Source: Acidovorax sp. sic0104
GTDB lineage: Bacteria; Pseudomonadota; Gammaproteobacteria; Burkholderiales; Burkholderiaceae_C
NCBI RefSeq assembly: GCF_019219095.1
Contig: NZ_JAHUWH010000006.1
Span: forward strand, 186,001 to 250,000
DNA length: 64,000 bases
Direction: 5' to 3'
Below the pieces are notes generated by a model. The model searched no databases and was not told the origin of the DNA. It saw only the letters and a list, made by a program, of their open reading frames with translations. The position numbers and the translations under genes were made by a program. Shown piece by piece: positions 1 to 8,171 of the stretch (the first letter of the stretch is position 1; every line of letters starts with the position of its first letter).

Positions 1-247
1 CGCTGGTGATCTCGGCGCGGATGCGCAAGGCCGATTCCAGGAAGTTCCGCCCCTCGGGCGTGAGGTCCACATGCCGCGTGCTGCGGTCGAACAAACGCAC
101 GCCCAGGCCGTCCTCCAGCGCGCGGATGAGGGCGCTGAACGCGGGCTGCGACAGGTGGCACAGCGTGGCGGCACGTGTGAAGCTGCGCTGCTCGGCCAGC
201 GCGATGAAGGCGTCGATCTGGCGGCTGGAGAGGTGGGCTGAATTCAT
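1..247 (-). CDS. LysR-family transcriptional regulator, N-terminal part (cut by window edge)
   Basis: Read leftward from an ATG at 247, the frame gives about 82 residues beginning MNSAHLSSRQIDAF and containing the typical LysR helix-turn-helix (SFTRAATLCHLSQPAFSALI) followed by LGVRLFDRSTRHVDLTPEG. The effector-binding domain lies outside the window. It is divergent from the AtuA-like gene at 384 and is the natural candidate to control it, through the palindrome at 297-311. The long plus-strand frame that opens at position 6 is the antisense of this gene joined to the next one. Confidence 0.9.
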   Translation of the reverse strand, partial: MNSAHLSSRQIDAFIALAEQRSFTRAATLCHLSQPAFSALIRALEDGLGVRLFDRSTRHVDLTPEGRNFLESALRIRAEITS

Positions 248-296
248 GGGCCTCGGCGGGTGGGGGACAAGCCGTGCGGGCGACTGCAGGCAATTT

Positions 297-311
297 ATCT
301 GCAAAGCAGAT
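297..311. promoter_or_regulatory. candidate LysR operator, perfect palindrome
   Basis: ATCTGC-AAA-GCAGAT is a perfect inverted repeat in the divergent gap between the LysR gene (start 247) and the AtuA-like gene (start 384). It contains the T-N11-A pattern of LysR boxes. The surrounding 60 bases are AT-richer than the genes. Binding is inferred. Confidence 0.55.
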
Positions 312-383
312 GGATTCATTTCAAATATCGATTTCACAGAATACCGCAGTCTCTCTACAGTGGCACGAGGAGACAAGGAACCC

Positions 384-1781
384 ATGGCGAACCCCGCTCA
401 CAACCTGCTGGTCGGCTGCGCCGCCGGCTTTTCAGGCGACCGCACCGACGCGGCCTTGCCCGTGGTGCAGGCGCTCATCGCCAGCGGCCAGCCCTCGGTG
501 CTCATCTTCGAGACCCTGGCCGAACGCACCCTGGCCCTGGCGCAGCTGGCCCGCCGCACCGACCCCGATGCCGGCTACGAGCCGCTGCTGGCCGACCTTC
601 TGCGCCCCGTGCTCGGGCTGTGCCTGGCGCACGGCGTGCGCATCGTCAGCAACTTCGGCGCGGCCAACCCGCACGGCGCCGCGCGCCGCATCCACGCGCT
701 GGCGGCCGAGCTGGGCCTTGCCCGCCCGCGCATCGCCGTGCTGCAGGGCGACGACCTGAGCGGCCCCGCGCACCGCGCGCTGCTTCAGGATGCCCTGGGC
801 GAAGCCATGCCTACGGAGCCCATCGTCAGCGCCAACGCCTATATCGGCGCGCAGGCCATTGCCGATGCCCTGCGTGCAGGCGCCGACATCGTGGTCTGCG
901 GCCGCGTGGCCGACCCGTCCCTGGTGCTGGGCCCGGCGCTTGCCCACTACGGCTGGGCGGCGGACGACTGGGACCGCCTGGCGCGCGCCACCATGGCCGG
1001 TCACTTGCTCGAATGCGGCGCGCAGGTCACTGGCGGCTACTTCGCCGACCCCGGCTACAAGGACGTGGCGGGCCTGGCGCAACTGGGCTACCCCATCGCC
1101 GAGATCGACGCAGACGGCCACTGCACCATCACCAAGCCCCCGGGCACTGGCGGCTGCATTACCGAGCGCACGGTGAAGGAACAACTGCTGTACGAGCTGC
1201 ACGACCCGGCGGCATACCTCACGCCCGACGTGGTGGCCGACATCACACAGGCCCGCGTGCAGGCCGTGGGCACCGACGCAGTGCGGCTTGGCGGCGTGCG
1301 GGGCCATGCGCGGCCTGCCACGCTCAAGGTCAACGTGTGCTTTGAGTCCGGCTGGTTCGCTGAAGGCGAAATCTCCTACGCCGGCCCGCGCGCCGAAGCC
1401 CGCGCCCGCCTGGCGGGCGAGGTGCTGCGCGAGCGCCTGCAGGGCCTGGGCCCGCTGCGCATCGACCTGATAGGGGTGACCAGTGTCTTTGGCGACGACA
1501 CCAGCCGCTGGCTGAACGGCCCCGCAGCGGACGATGCCCGCCATGACCCCCGAGATGTGCGCCTGCGCGTGGCGCTGCAGCACCGCGACCAGGCCAGCGC
1601 CCAGCGCCTGCTGCGCGAGGTGACCGCGCTCTACACCTGCGGCCCCGCGGGCGGCGGCGGCGTGCGCACGGCGCTGCGGCCGCGCCTGGGCACCGTGTCG
1701 TGCCTGGTGCCGCGCGATGCGGTGGCGGTGCGCTTCGAGATGGTGGAGCCCATACCGCAGTCACTGGAGGTATCACCATGA
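384..1781 (+). CDS. AtuA-family (former DUF1446) acyclic terpene utilisation-like protein
   Basis: The protein has 465 residues, beginning MANPAHNLLVGCAAGFSGDR, a pattern typical of the AtuA/DUF1446 family. That family is named from acyclic terpene (citronellol/geraniol) catabolism in Pseudomonas, but most members have no assigned reaction. The start at 384 is chosen because AGGAGACAAGG precedes it by about 5 bases and homology begins there; an earlier in-frame ATG would read antisense LysR sequence. The stop overlaps the start of the next gene (ATGA), so the two are translationally coupled. With the Bug receptor at 2336 it forms a likely operon for an organic acid. The substrate is unknown. 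Confidence 0.85.
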   Translation: MANPAHNLLVGCAAGFSGDRTDAALPVVQALIASGQPSVLIFETLAERTLALAQLARRTDPDAGYEPLLADLLRPVLGLCLAHGVRIVSNFGAANPHGAARRIHALAAELGLARPRIAVLQGDDLSGPAHRALLQDALGEAMPTEPIVSANAYIGAQAIADALRAGADIVVCGRVADPSLVLGPALAHYGWAADDWDRLARATMAGHLLECGAQVTGGYFADPGYKDVAGLAQLGYPIAEIDADGHCTITKPPGTGGCITERTVKEQLLYELHDPAAYLTPDVVADITQARVQAVGTDAVRLGGVRGHARPATLKVNVCFESGWFAEGEISYAGPRAEARARLAGEVLRERLQGLGPLRIDLIGVTSVFGDDTSRWLNGPAADDARHDPRDVRLRVALQHRDQASAQRLLREVTALYTCGPAGGGGVRTALRPRLGTVSCLVPRDAVAVRFEMVEPIPQSLEVSP

Positions 1782-2275
1782 CCGATGCAAAGAATGCTTC
1801 GCTGAATCCGCTGCCTGCCAACATGGCGCAGACTCAGCCAGCGGCCGCCGTGCAAGGGCCGCCCCGCCGCACGGGCGGCGTCCCCCTGGGGGGGGATGAC
1901 GCACAGCGTCTGAGGGGGGGCTTCCTTTCTGTTCCGCTTTATCGCCTGGCCCACAGCCGCACCGGCGACAAAGGCAACCGCTCCAACATCAGCGTCATCG
2001 CCTGGCACCCTGCGCTGTGGGACGTGCTGGTCGAGCAGGTCACCGAAGCCGCCGTGGCGCGCCAGTTCGCGCAGCGCCGCCCGCGCCAGGTCACGCGCTA
2101 CCTGCTGCCGCAGCTGCAGGCCATGAACATCGTGCTGGACGACGTGCTCGACGGCGGCGTGAACGACGCGCTCAACCTCGACAGCCATGGCAAGGCGCTG
2201 AGCTACCTGCTGCTGGAGCTGCCCATCGAGGTGCCCGCATCGCTGCTGCCGCACCTGGCGGGTGCCGCCGCGTAG
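1778..2275 (+). CDS. AtuA-like small partner protein (ferredoxin-fold type) with a repeat-derived N-terminal insert
   Basis: The protein has 165 residues. The conserved part starts near residue 52 (VPLYRLAHSRTGDKGNRSNI) and matches the small domain that is C-terminal to, or encoded beside, AtuA proteins. It overlaps the previous gene by four bases. Residues about 24-48 (AVQGPPRRTGGVPLGGDDAQ and onward) are the translation of an R2 repeat, otherwise intergenic in this window, so the N-terminal 50 residues are probably a dispensable linker. Function is presumed joint with the AtuA-like protein. Confidence 0.8.
   Translation: MTDAKNASLNPLPANMAQTQPAAAVQGPPRRTGGVPLGGDDAQRLRGGFLSVPLYRLAHSRTGDKGNRSNISVIAWHPALWDVLVEQVTEAAVARQFAQRRPRQVTRYLLPQLQAMNIVLDDVLDGGVNDALNLDSHGKALSYLLLELPIEVPASLLPHLAGAAA
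1849..1920. repeat. R2 repeat copy inside a reading frame
   Basis: About 72 bases beginning GTGCAAGGGCCGCCCCGCCG and ending TCTGAGGGGGGG match the copies at 48170 and 62782 and the reverse of 40655. Here it is translated in frame and contributes about 24 codons between the start of the AtuA-like partner and its conserved domain. Confidence 0.8.
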
Positions 2276-2335
2276 CGCCCGACTTTCCCTTTCTGTTTCG
2301 ATTTCGCTTTCATACCTACACACAAGGAGACAAAC

Positions 2336-3331
2336 ATGAACCGATCCACTTCTTTGATGAACCTGGGCCGACGCCACGCCATGGCCGCTGCGGTGCTGGC
2401 GCTGGGCGCGATGCAGGGCGGTGCGGCCTTTGCGCAGGCCTACCCTGCCAAGGCCATCACCTTCGTGGTGCCATTTGCGGCCGGCAGCGCCACCGACCAA
2501 CTGGCCCGCGCGCTCGGGCAGTCCATCACCACCGACACCAAGCAGCCCGTGGTCATCGACAACAAGGCCGGCGCCAGCGGCATGATCGCCGCGTCCGCCG
2601 TGGCCAAGGCACCGGCTGACGGCTACAGCGTGCTCATCACCACCAACACCACGCATGCGGCCAACGAGCATTTGTACAAGAAGCTCTCGTACGACCCGGT
2701 CAAGGACTTCGTGCCCGTGACGGGCCTGGGCAAGGGCGGGCAGGTGCTGGTGGTCAACGCCAGCGCGCCGTACAAGAACGTGGGCGAGCTGCTGGCCTTC
2801 GCGAAGAAGAGCCCCGGCAAGCTCAGTTTCGGCAGCGGCAGTTCATCCAGCCGCATGGCCGGAGAAATGCTCAAGCAGCTGGCGGGCGTCGACATCCTGC
2901 ACGTGCCCTACAAGAGCAACCCGCTGGCCATCACCGACCTGCTGGGCGGGCAGATCGATTTGATGATCACCGACACCTCTACCGGTGTGCCGCAAGTCAA
3001 GGCGGGCAAGCTGCGTGCGCTGGGCTACTCCACGCAAAAGCGCAGCGCGCAATTGCCCGACGTGCCCACGCTGGACGAAGCGGGTGTGAAGGGCTACGAC
3101 ATGGGCTACTGGTTTGCGGCCTATGTGCCAGCAGGCACGCCAGCGCCGGTGGTGGCACGCCTCAATGAACTGCTAGGCGCCGCCACCAAGAGCGCTGCCG
3201 CCAAAAGCTTCTTCGACAACGCGGGCTCCGAGGCATGGACCACCACGCCCGATGAACTCGCCAAATTCCAGGCCGCCGAAACCCAGAAGTGGGGCAAGGT
3301 GATCAAGGCTGCGGGCATCGAGGCGGAGTAA
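2336..3331 (+). CDS. Bug/TctC-family tripartite tricarboxylate transporter substrate-binding protein
   Basis: The protein has 331 residues with an N-terminal signal peptide (basic MNRSTSLMNLGRRHA, hydrophobic stretch, cleavage near AAFAQA) followed by YPAKAITFVVPFAAGSATD, the usual opening of mature Bug receptors. A good ribosome site (AAGGAGAC) precedes the ATG. Bug proteins bind carboxylates or related compounds in the periplasm for a TctAB-type permease, which is not encoded here. It follows the AtuA-like pair by 60 bases and probably belongs to the same operon, which suggests that the operon handles an imported organic acid. Confidence 0.92.
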   Translation: MNRSTSLMNLGRRHAMAAAVLALGAMQGGAAFAQAYPAKAITFVVPFAAGSATDQLARALGQSITTDTKQPVVIDNKAGASGMIAASAVAKAPADGYSVLITTNTTHAANEHLYKKLSYDPVKDFVPVTGLGKGGQVLVVNASAPYKNVGELLAFAKKSPGKLSFGSGSSSSRMAGEMLKQLAGVDILHVPYKSNPLAITDLLGGQIDLMITDTSTGVPQVKAGKLRALGYSTQKRSAQLPDVPTLDEAGVKGYDMGYWFAAYVPAGTPAPVVARLNELLGAATKSAAAKSFFDNAGSEAWTTTPDELAKFQAAETQKWGKVIKAAGIEAE

Positions 3332-3384
3332 GCTGCGGGCCAGGTAGCGGGGCTCTCAACACGCGCCGCCCCCGGCCTTCACTT

Positions 3385-3405
3385 CCTCTCCCGCAAGGGG
3401 AGAGG
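3385..3405. repeat. short hairpin after the Bug receptor gene
   Basis: CCTCTCCC-GCAA-GGGGAGAGG forms an 8-bp stem with a GCAA loop 54 bases past the stop codon. There is no T-run, so it is a transcript-end hairpin or generic palindromic repeat rather than a clear terminator. The gap 3332-3527 otherwise holds only an R3 element. Confidence 0.5.
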
Positions 3406-3435
3406 GGGCAAGAAGGCCCTGCGTGTCTCCGTGCG

Positions 3436-3511
3436 TTGCTGAGGGTTCAAGAAAAAAAGCCCGGAAAGCCCGTCCATAAAGCGCCAAAAGCTATCAAAAA
3501 TATAGCTTTTG
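3436..3511. repeat. R3 repeat (AT-rich mosaic element)
   Basis: This is an R3-type segment with an A-run, TAAAGCGCCAAAAGC and ATCAAAAATATAGC. It lies between the convergent Bug receptor gene and LysR gene. The core resembles the elements at 12903, 23323, 31777 and 55775. Confidence 0.6.
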
Positions 3512-3527
3512 CCTTATCCGTACTCCC

Positions 3528-4421
3528 TTACCACGGCACCCCTTCAAACCGCTCCACCAAAAAATCCAGCAGTGCCCGCACCGCAGGCGACAAGTGCCTG
3601 CGCGACGGGTACAGCGCGTGGATCGTCATCACCGGCAAGTCCCACGTGGGCAGCACGGCCTGCAGCTCGCCGCTGTGCAGCAGGGGGTTGACCAGGTACG
3701 TGGGCTGCATCGCAATGCCGCCACCGGCCAGCGCCGCGCGCATCAGCGTGGTGGCCTCGTTGGCGCTGAAGTGGCCCGCCACGCCCACGCGCTCGGTCTC
3801 TGCGCCGCGCGTCAGCGCCCAGACGCTCTTGCCGAAGTTGGCATAGCTCAGGCAGCGGTGTGCGGCCAGGTCGGCGGGCACCTGGGGCGTACCGTGCGCG
3901 GCCAGGTAGGCGGGCGATGCCACCAGCACGGAATCACACCGCGCCAGCGGCCGGCCGATGAGCAGCGGGTCGGGCTCGGCGCTGATGCGGATGGCCAGGT
4001 CGATGCGTTTTTCCACCAGGTTCAGCGAGCCTTCGCTCGCGTCCAGATCAATCTTGAGCTGCGGGTGCAGCGCCAGAAAGTCCGCAATCGCCGCGCCCAT
4101 CTGCGCGAACGCGAACGACACGCTGCAGGTCAGCCGCAACTGGCCGCGCAGTTCGCCCTCGGTGGTGCTGGCGGTCTCTTCCTCCAGGTCCTGCGACAGC
4201 GCCAGCATCTGCTGGCAGCGGCGCAGGCAGTGCTCGCCCGCGTCGGTCAGCGTCACGCTGCGGGTGGTGCGCTGCAACAGCCGCGCCTCAAGCCACTGCT
4301 CCATCTCGCCCACATAGCGCGTGACCATGGCGCGTGACATCTCCAGCCGCTCGGCGGTGGCGCTGAAGCTGCCGCTGGTGGCCACTTCCACAAACACGCG
4401 CATGGCGGTCAGACGGTCCAT
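3528..4421 (-). CDS. LysR-family transcriptional regulator
   Basis: The protein has 297 residues. It starts MDRLTAMRVFVEVATSGSFS with the N-terminal winged helix-turn-helix (TAERLEMSRAMVTRYVGEME) and a full-length effector-binding region. It is divergent from the metallo-hydrolase-like gene at 4540, and the 118-base gap holds two directly repeated candidate boxes. By the usual LysR arrangement it likely controls that neighbour. The inducer is unknown. Confidence 0.92.
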   Translation of the reverse strand: MDRLTAMRVFVEVATSGSFSATAERLEMSRAMVTRYVGEMEQWLEARLLQRTTRSVTLTDAGEHCLRRCQQMLALSQDLEEETASTTEGELRGQLRLTCSVSFAFAQMGAAIADFLALHPQLKIDLDASEGSLNLVEKRIDLAIRISAEPDPLLIGRPLARCDSVLVASPAYLAAHGTPQVPADLAAHRCLSYANFGKSVWALTRGAETERVGVAGHFSANEATTLMRAALAGGGIAMQPTYLVNPLLHSGELQAVLPTWDLPVMTIHALYPSRRHLSPAVRALLDFLVERFEGVPW

Positions 4422-4425
4422 ATTT

Positions 4426-4484
4426 GATCTATTGGTGCAACAAATATGCGCATTTTACGGGGTTTATTAGATCGATTGGCGCAA
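4426..4484. promoter_or_regulatory. two direct-repeat candidate operators in a divergent gap
   Basis: GATCTATTGGTGCAA at 4426-4440 and GATCGATTGGCGCAA at 4470-4484 match at 13 of 15 positions and are spaced 44 bases apart, about four helical turns. The gap is markedly AT-rich. One copy sits next to the LysR start codon and the other 56 bases upstream of the gene at 4540. Paired LysR sites of this kind usually serve autorepression and activation; this role is inferred. Confidence 0.55.
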
Positions 4485-4539
4485 ATAAACTTTGCTTTGA
4501 CATCAACACCCACCCTCTCGAAACCCTGGAGAAAACGCC

Positions 4540-5406
4540 ATGTTCCGCACCACACTCATCGCCGCCACCCTCGCCGTCGCCTACACCGGCGCACAGGCTG
4601 CCCAGCCCCTGCAAGTCAAGGTCTACAACGCCGACGGCAACAGCTTCAACGTCAACTCCACCCTGGTCTACGGCGAGAAGGAGGCCATGGTCATCGACGC
4701 CGGCTTCACCCGCGCCGACGCGCTGCGCATTGCCGCCAACGTGCTCGACACGGGCAAGGAGCTGAAAACCATCTACGTGAGCCAGGCCGACCCCGACTAC
4801 TACTTCGGCGTGGAAACGCTGAAGGAGATCTTCCCCAGGGCCGATGTGGTGACCACGCCTGCCGTGCTGGAGAAGATCAACGCCAAGCTCGCAGGCAAGA
4901 TCGCCTTCTGGAGTCCCAAGATGGGCGCGAATGCACCGCGCACCCCCGTGCTGCCCAAGGCCGTCACGGGCAACACGCTGAGCGTGGACGGCCAGCCTGT
5001 CGAGATCCGTGGCACCACAGGCTTGCTGGCCCACCGCCCGTATGCGTGGATCCCGTCGATCAAGGCCGTGGTGGGCACCATCGGCGTGTTCGGCACCAAC
5101 ACCCATGTGTGGACGGCCGACACCCAGACCGTGGCCGAGCGCAGCGCCTGGGTGGCCCAGCTCGACGAGATGGCTGCGCTGCAGCCCGCGCTGGTCGTGC
5201 CTGGCCACATGCCCGCTGGCGGCGCGCTGGATGCAGCCAACATCACCTACACCAAGGGCTACCTGCAGGCGTTCGAGAAGAATGCGGCAGCCACCAAGAC
5301 CAGCGCCGAACTCATCGACGCGATGAAGAAGGCCTACCCCGCTGCGCCCATGGGCCTGTCGCTGGACATCGGCGCCAAGGTCAACAAGGGCGAGATGAAG
5401 TGGTAA
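4540..5406 (+). CDS. secreted metallo-beta-lactamase-fold protein with a degenerate metal site
   Basis: The protein has 288 residues with a signal peptide (MFRTTLIAATLAVAYTGAQA). The MBL fold is recognisable from DAGFTRADALRIAANVLDTG, HVWTADTQT and LVVPGH near residue 225. The metal-binding motif that should read HxHxDH after the second strand reads SQADPDYYFG (residues 81-90), so both histidines and the final histidine are absent. It may bind metal differently or act without hydrolysis. A ribosome site (GGAGAAAA) precedes the ATG at 4540. It is a single gene, divergent from a LysR regulator. Confidence 0.8.
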   Translation: MFRTTLIAATLAVAYTGAQAAQPLQVKVYNADGNSFNVNSTLVYGEKEAMVIDAGFTRADALRIAANVLDTGKELKTIYVSQADPDYYFGVETLKEIFPRADVVTTPAVLEKINAKLAGKIAFWSPKMGANAPRTPVLPKAVTGNTLSVDGQPVEIRGTTGLLAHRPYAWIPSIKAVVGTIGVFGTNTHVWTADTQTVAERSAWVAQLDEMAALQPALVVPGHMPAGGALDAANITYTKGYLQAFEKNAAATKTSAELIDAMKKAYPAAPMGLSLDIGAKVNKGEMKW

Positions 5407-5475
5407 ACAGCTGACTTGCGGAAAGGTCAGCGATGACCTGCGTTCCATCCGTCACCTCCGTTCGGGCTCGCACAA

Positions 5476-5536
5476 CCGTTCAGGCTGAGCTTGTCGAAGC
5501 CCCGCGTGGCGCTTCGACAAGCTCAGCGTGAACGGG
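5476..5536. repeat. R1 inverted repeat
   Basis: CCGTTCAGGCTGAGCTTGTC and its inverse (GACAAGCTCAGCGTGAACGG) flank a short GC-rich centre, giving a long imperfect hairpin in the 228-base gap between genes. It is the first of about a dozen such copies in the window. Confidence 0.85.
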
Positions 5537-5634
5537 TGGTGGGTGCTTGAGCGCAGATAGATATACAGACGGATAGATAAAAGACGTCGTTCCACAGAGC
5601 CAGCGCCTGCCATCCTTTTCCCAAGGAGCCCGCC

Positions 5635-5907
5635 ATGTCCACGCACTCACTTCAGCAAGTCCTGCAGCACCTGCAAGCCGGGCGCTGGAACGCGGCGCAC
5701 GACCTGGTGCAGCACGACGGCACCATGCTCGGCGCCTGGCTGCACGGCATCCTGCACCTGCAGGAAGGCGACCTCGAAGACGCCGAGAACTGGTACGACC
5801 GCGCGGGCCGCCGCTTTCGCAGCCGGGGCACGCTGGCCGAAGAGATCGCGCTGTTCGAAGCGGCACTTGCATCACCAACATCCCCTTCAGATTCTGAAAG
5901 CCCCTGA
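5635..5907 (+). CDS. small uncharacterised helical protein
   Basis: The protein has 90 residues and no signal peptide or membrane segment. The sequence GDLEDAENWYDRAGRRFRSR and the preceding helices resemble a single tetratricopeptide-like hairpin pair, but the match is too short to assign. The start at 5635 has AAGGAG seven bases upstream. Only three bases separate it from the DsbA-family gene, so the two are co-transcribed and probably act together. Confidence 0.7.
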   Translation: MSTHSLQQVLQHLQAGRWNAAHDLVQHDGTMLGAWLHGILHLQEGDLEDAENWYDRAGRRFRSRGTLAEEIALFEAALASPTSPSDSESP

Positions 5908-5910
5908 CCC

Positions 5911-6555
5911 ATGTCCACCTCGGTCACCTATCTTTTCGACCCCCTGTGCGGCTGGTGCTACGCCGCCGCGCCTGCGCTCCAGCACCTGCAGGGGGTTGAC
6001 GGCATCCAGGTCACGCTGGCGCCCACGGGCCTGTTCGCGGGCGCGGGCGCACGGCCCATGGAAGCGGACTTCGCGGCGTATGCCTGGTCCAACGACCAGC
6101 GCATCCAGCAGCTCACCGGCCAGCCTTTCACGCAGGCCTATCGCGACAACATCCTGGGGGCCGCCAACGGCCGCTTCGACTCAGGCCCCGCCACGCTGGC
6201 CCTGACTGCCGTGGCCCGGACCGCGCCCGAGCGCGAGCTGGAGGCCCTGCACGCGTTGCAGCACGCACGCTACGTGGACGGGCGCGACACCGCAGAGCCC
6301 GCTGTCCTTGCGGATGTGCTCAACACGCTGGGCCTCGCCGACGCCGCCGTGCTCACCGTGGCGCCCGATGCGGCGCTGCGCCAACGGCTGGCCGAACGCG
6401 TGGCCCAGGCCCAGTCCACCTTGCGTGCCGTGGGTGCGCGCGGCGTGCCCCAGCTGGTGGTGGCAGGGCAGGGTGGCGCGCTGCGCCTGCTGGGCGGCGA
6501 TGCGCTGCTGGGGCCGCGCGAGCAATTGGTGGCGCAGGTGCGCGCGGCGGCTTGA
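5911..6555 (+). CDS. DsbA-family thioredoxin-fold protein
   Basis: The protein has 214 residues. It starts MSTSVTYLFDPLCGWCYAAA with the redox CGWC motif at residues 13-16, in the position found in the FrnE/DsbA-like cytoplasmic group. The helical insert and GARGVPQLVV (cis-proline strand) are present. There is no signal peptide, so it acts in the cytoplasm, and the family is also linked to isomerisation of thiol compounds. It follows the small gene at 5635. Confidence 0.87.
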   Translation: MSTSVTYLFDPLCGWCYAAAPALQHLQGVDGIQVTLAPTGLFAGAGARPMEADFAAYAWSNDQRIQQLTGQPFTQAYRDNILGAANGRFDSGPATLALTAVARTAPERELEALHALQHARYVDGRDTAEPAVLADVLNTLGLADAAVLTVAPDAALRQRLAERVAQAQSTLRAVGARGVPQLVVAGQGGALRLLGGDALLGPREQLVAQVRAAA

Positions 6556-6592
6556 CGAGAGCGCAGCGCGATCGTCTTCAGGCACCCAGCCC

Positions 6593-6857
6593 CCGTTCAC
6601 GCTGAGCCCTTCGACAAGCTCAGGACAGGCTTGTCGAAGCGCGGTGCAAGGCTTCGACAGGCTCAGCCCGAACGGGTGGGGGTGGTCGCAGGTGGCGTCA
6701 CAAACAACCGGTCACGCTGACCTTGTCAAAGCGCGGTGCAAGGCTTCGACAGGCTCAGCCCGAACGGGTTGGGGTGAGTGAAGATGGAACCCCAAATACC
6801 GTTCACGCTGAGCTAGTCGAAGCGCCGCGCAGAACGTCGAAAGGCTTTGCCGGAACG
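6593..6857. repeat. cluster of R1 inverted repeats
   Basis: Three tandem, increasingly diverged R1 copies (about 6593-6676, 6709-6769 and 6799-6857) fill the gap between the convergent DsbA-like and dehydrogenase genes. The first contains the longer form with an extra CAGGACAGG segment. The third has lost part of its right arm. Confidence 0.85.
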
Positions 6858-6866
6858 CCCAGCAGC

Positions 6867-8009
6867 TCACTCCATCGAAGGATCGATCAACACCTTCGCA
6901 CCCGTGTTCCGCGCACCATAGAACGCAATCGCATCGGCGCTGAGCGCCCCGGCCAGCGACACCGTGCGCGCATAGTGGCTGGCGAACGTGGTCTTCAGTT
7001 CCGCCGCAACGCGCGCGCGCAGTGCCTGGGCTGCGGGCTCGCCGATCTTGGCGAGGAACGGAAACAGCAGCCAGCCGCCCACGCCCCAGGCCATGCCGAA
7101 GGTGCGCTGGATCTCGGTCGGGCGCGTGTCCAGGTGGCCGTACAGGTACACCTGCTTGTGCACGGCCGACCCGTACCGGCTGTACTCCTGCGCCTTGCGG
7201 TTGATGGCCGCTTCCATGCACTGCAGGATCTGCCCGGCCAGCGTACCGCCGCCCGTGGCGTCGAACGCGATGGTGGCGCCCGTGGCGGCCAGCGCTTCCG
7301 TCAGGTCGGCCATGAAGGTGGGCGCGCTGCTGTCGCACACATGTTGCGCGCCCATGCCCTTGAGCAGCGCTGCCTGCTCGGGCTTGCGCACGATGTTGAC
7401 CAGGCCGATGCCGTCCTTCTGGCAGATCCTGACCAGCATCTGCCCCAGGTTGCTGGCTGCGGCGGTGTGCACCAGCGCGGTGTGGCCTTCGCGCTTCATG
7501 GCCTCCACCATGCTCAGCGCGGTCAGCGGGTTGACGAAGCACGACGCGCCTTCGGCCGCCGTCGTGCCCTCGGGGAGCGGCAGGCACTGCGCTGCCGGCA
7601 TGGTGCGGTACTGCGCATACATGGCGCCACCGATCACGGCCACCGTGCGCCCCAGCAGCGCTTGCGCGGCGGGCGATGAGCCTGCGGCCACCACCAGGCC
7701 CGCGCCTTCGTTGCCTACCGGCATGCTCTGGCCCAGGCGGGCCGCCATGTTGGGCATGGCCCGCTCGGGAATGCGCGCCGTGGCCACGGGCCGCTCGGCA
7801 CTGCCGGTCACCTGCACGGTGGACAGATCGGCCGGGCCCAGCAGCAGGCCGATGTCCGACGGGTTGATGGGCGTGGCCTGCACCCGGATCAGCACCTCGT
7901 CAGGGCCCGGCGTGGGCACGGGGGTGGGCTCCAGGCTGATCTGCAAGGTGCCGTCTGCGGTGACGAGCGAGCGCAGTTGCAGGGCGGATGTCGGGAGGGT
8001 GGTGGTCAT
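6867..8009 (-). CDS. MDR-superfamily zinc-binding dehydrogenase / quinone oxidoreductase-like protein
   Basis: The protein has 380 residues. The GroES-like N-terminal part contains GPDEVLIRVQATPINPSDIG, typical of the NADPH:quinone reductase branch, where the usual zinc-binding cysteine is replaced. The nucleotide-binding half contains HTAAASNLGQMLVRICQKDG. It probably reduces a quinone or an activated enone with NAD(P)H in the cytoplasm. The LysR gene lies 162 bases upstream on the same strand. Confidence 0.88.
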   Translation of the reverse strand: MTTTLPTSALQLRSLVTADGTLQISLEPTPVPTPGPDEVLIRVQATPINPSDIGLLLGPADLSTVQVTGSAERPVATARIPERAMPNMAARLGQSMPVGNEGAGLVVAAGSSPAAQALLGRTVAVIGGAMYAQYRTMPAAQCLPLPEGTTAAEGASCFVNPLTALSMVEAMKREGHTALVHTAAASNLGQMLVRICQKDGIGLVNIVRKPEQAALLKGMGAQHVCDSSAPTFMADLTEALAATGATIAFDATGGGTLAGQILQCMEAAINRKAQEYSRYGSAVHKQVYLYGHLDTRPTEIQRTFGMAWGVGGWLLFPFLAKIGEPAAQALRARVAAELKTTFASHYARTVSLAGALSADAIAFYGARNTGAKVLIDPSME

Positions 8010-8171
8010 GGATGGCTTTCAGTGGAAGGGGGTGCGCGCCGTTCGATGAGCGGCGCGGGCTGGTGCCGGGCATTAGAACGCGGCTGCGCCGCCAACGCGG
8101 TCGCGCAAGTGCCTTGCGGCGGCAGGGTTGCTGCGGCCGCCACAACGTTCCAGCGCGCCGCCAGCACGCCT

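Noticed and set aside
6..383. N-terminal extension of the AtuA-like gene to position 6
   Set aside because: Positions 6-247 are the reverse of a clear LysR gene; homology and ribosome site support the start at 384.
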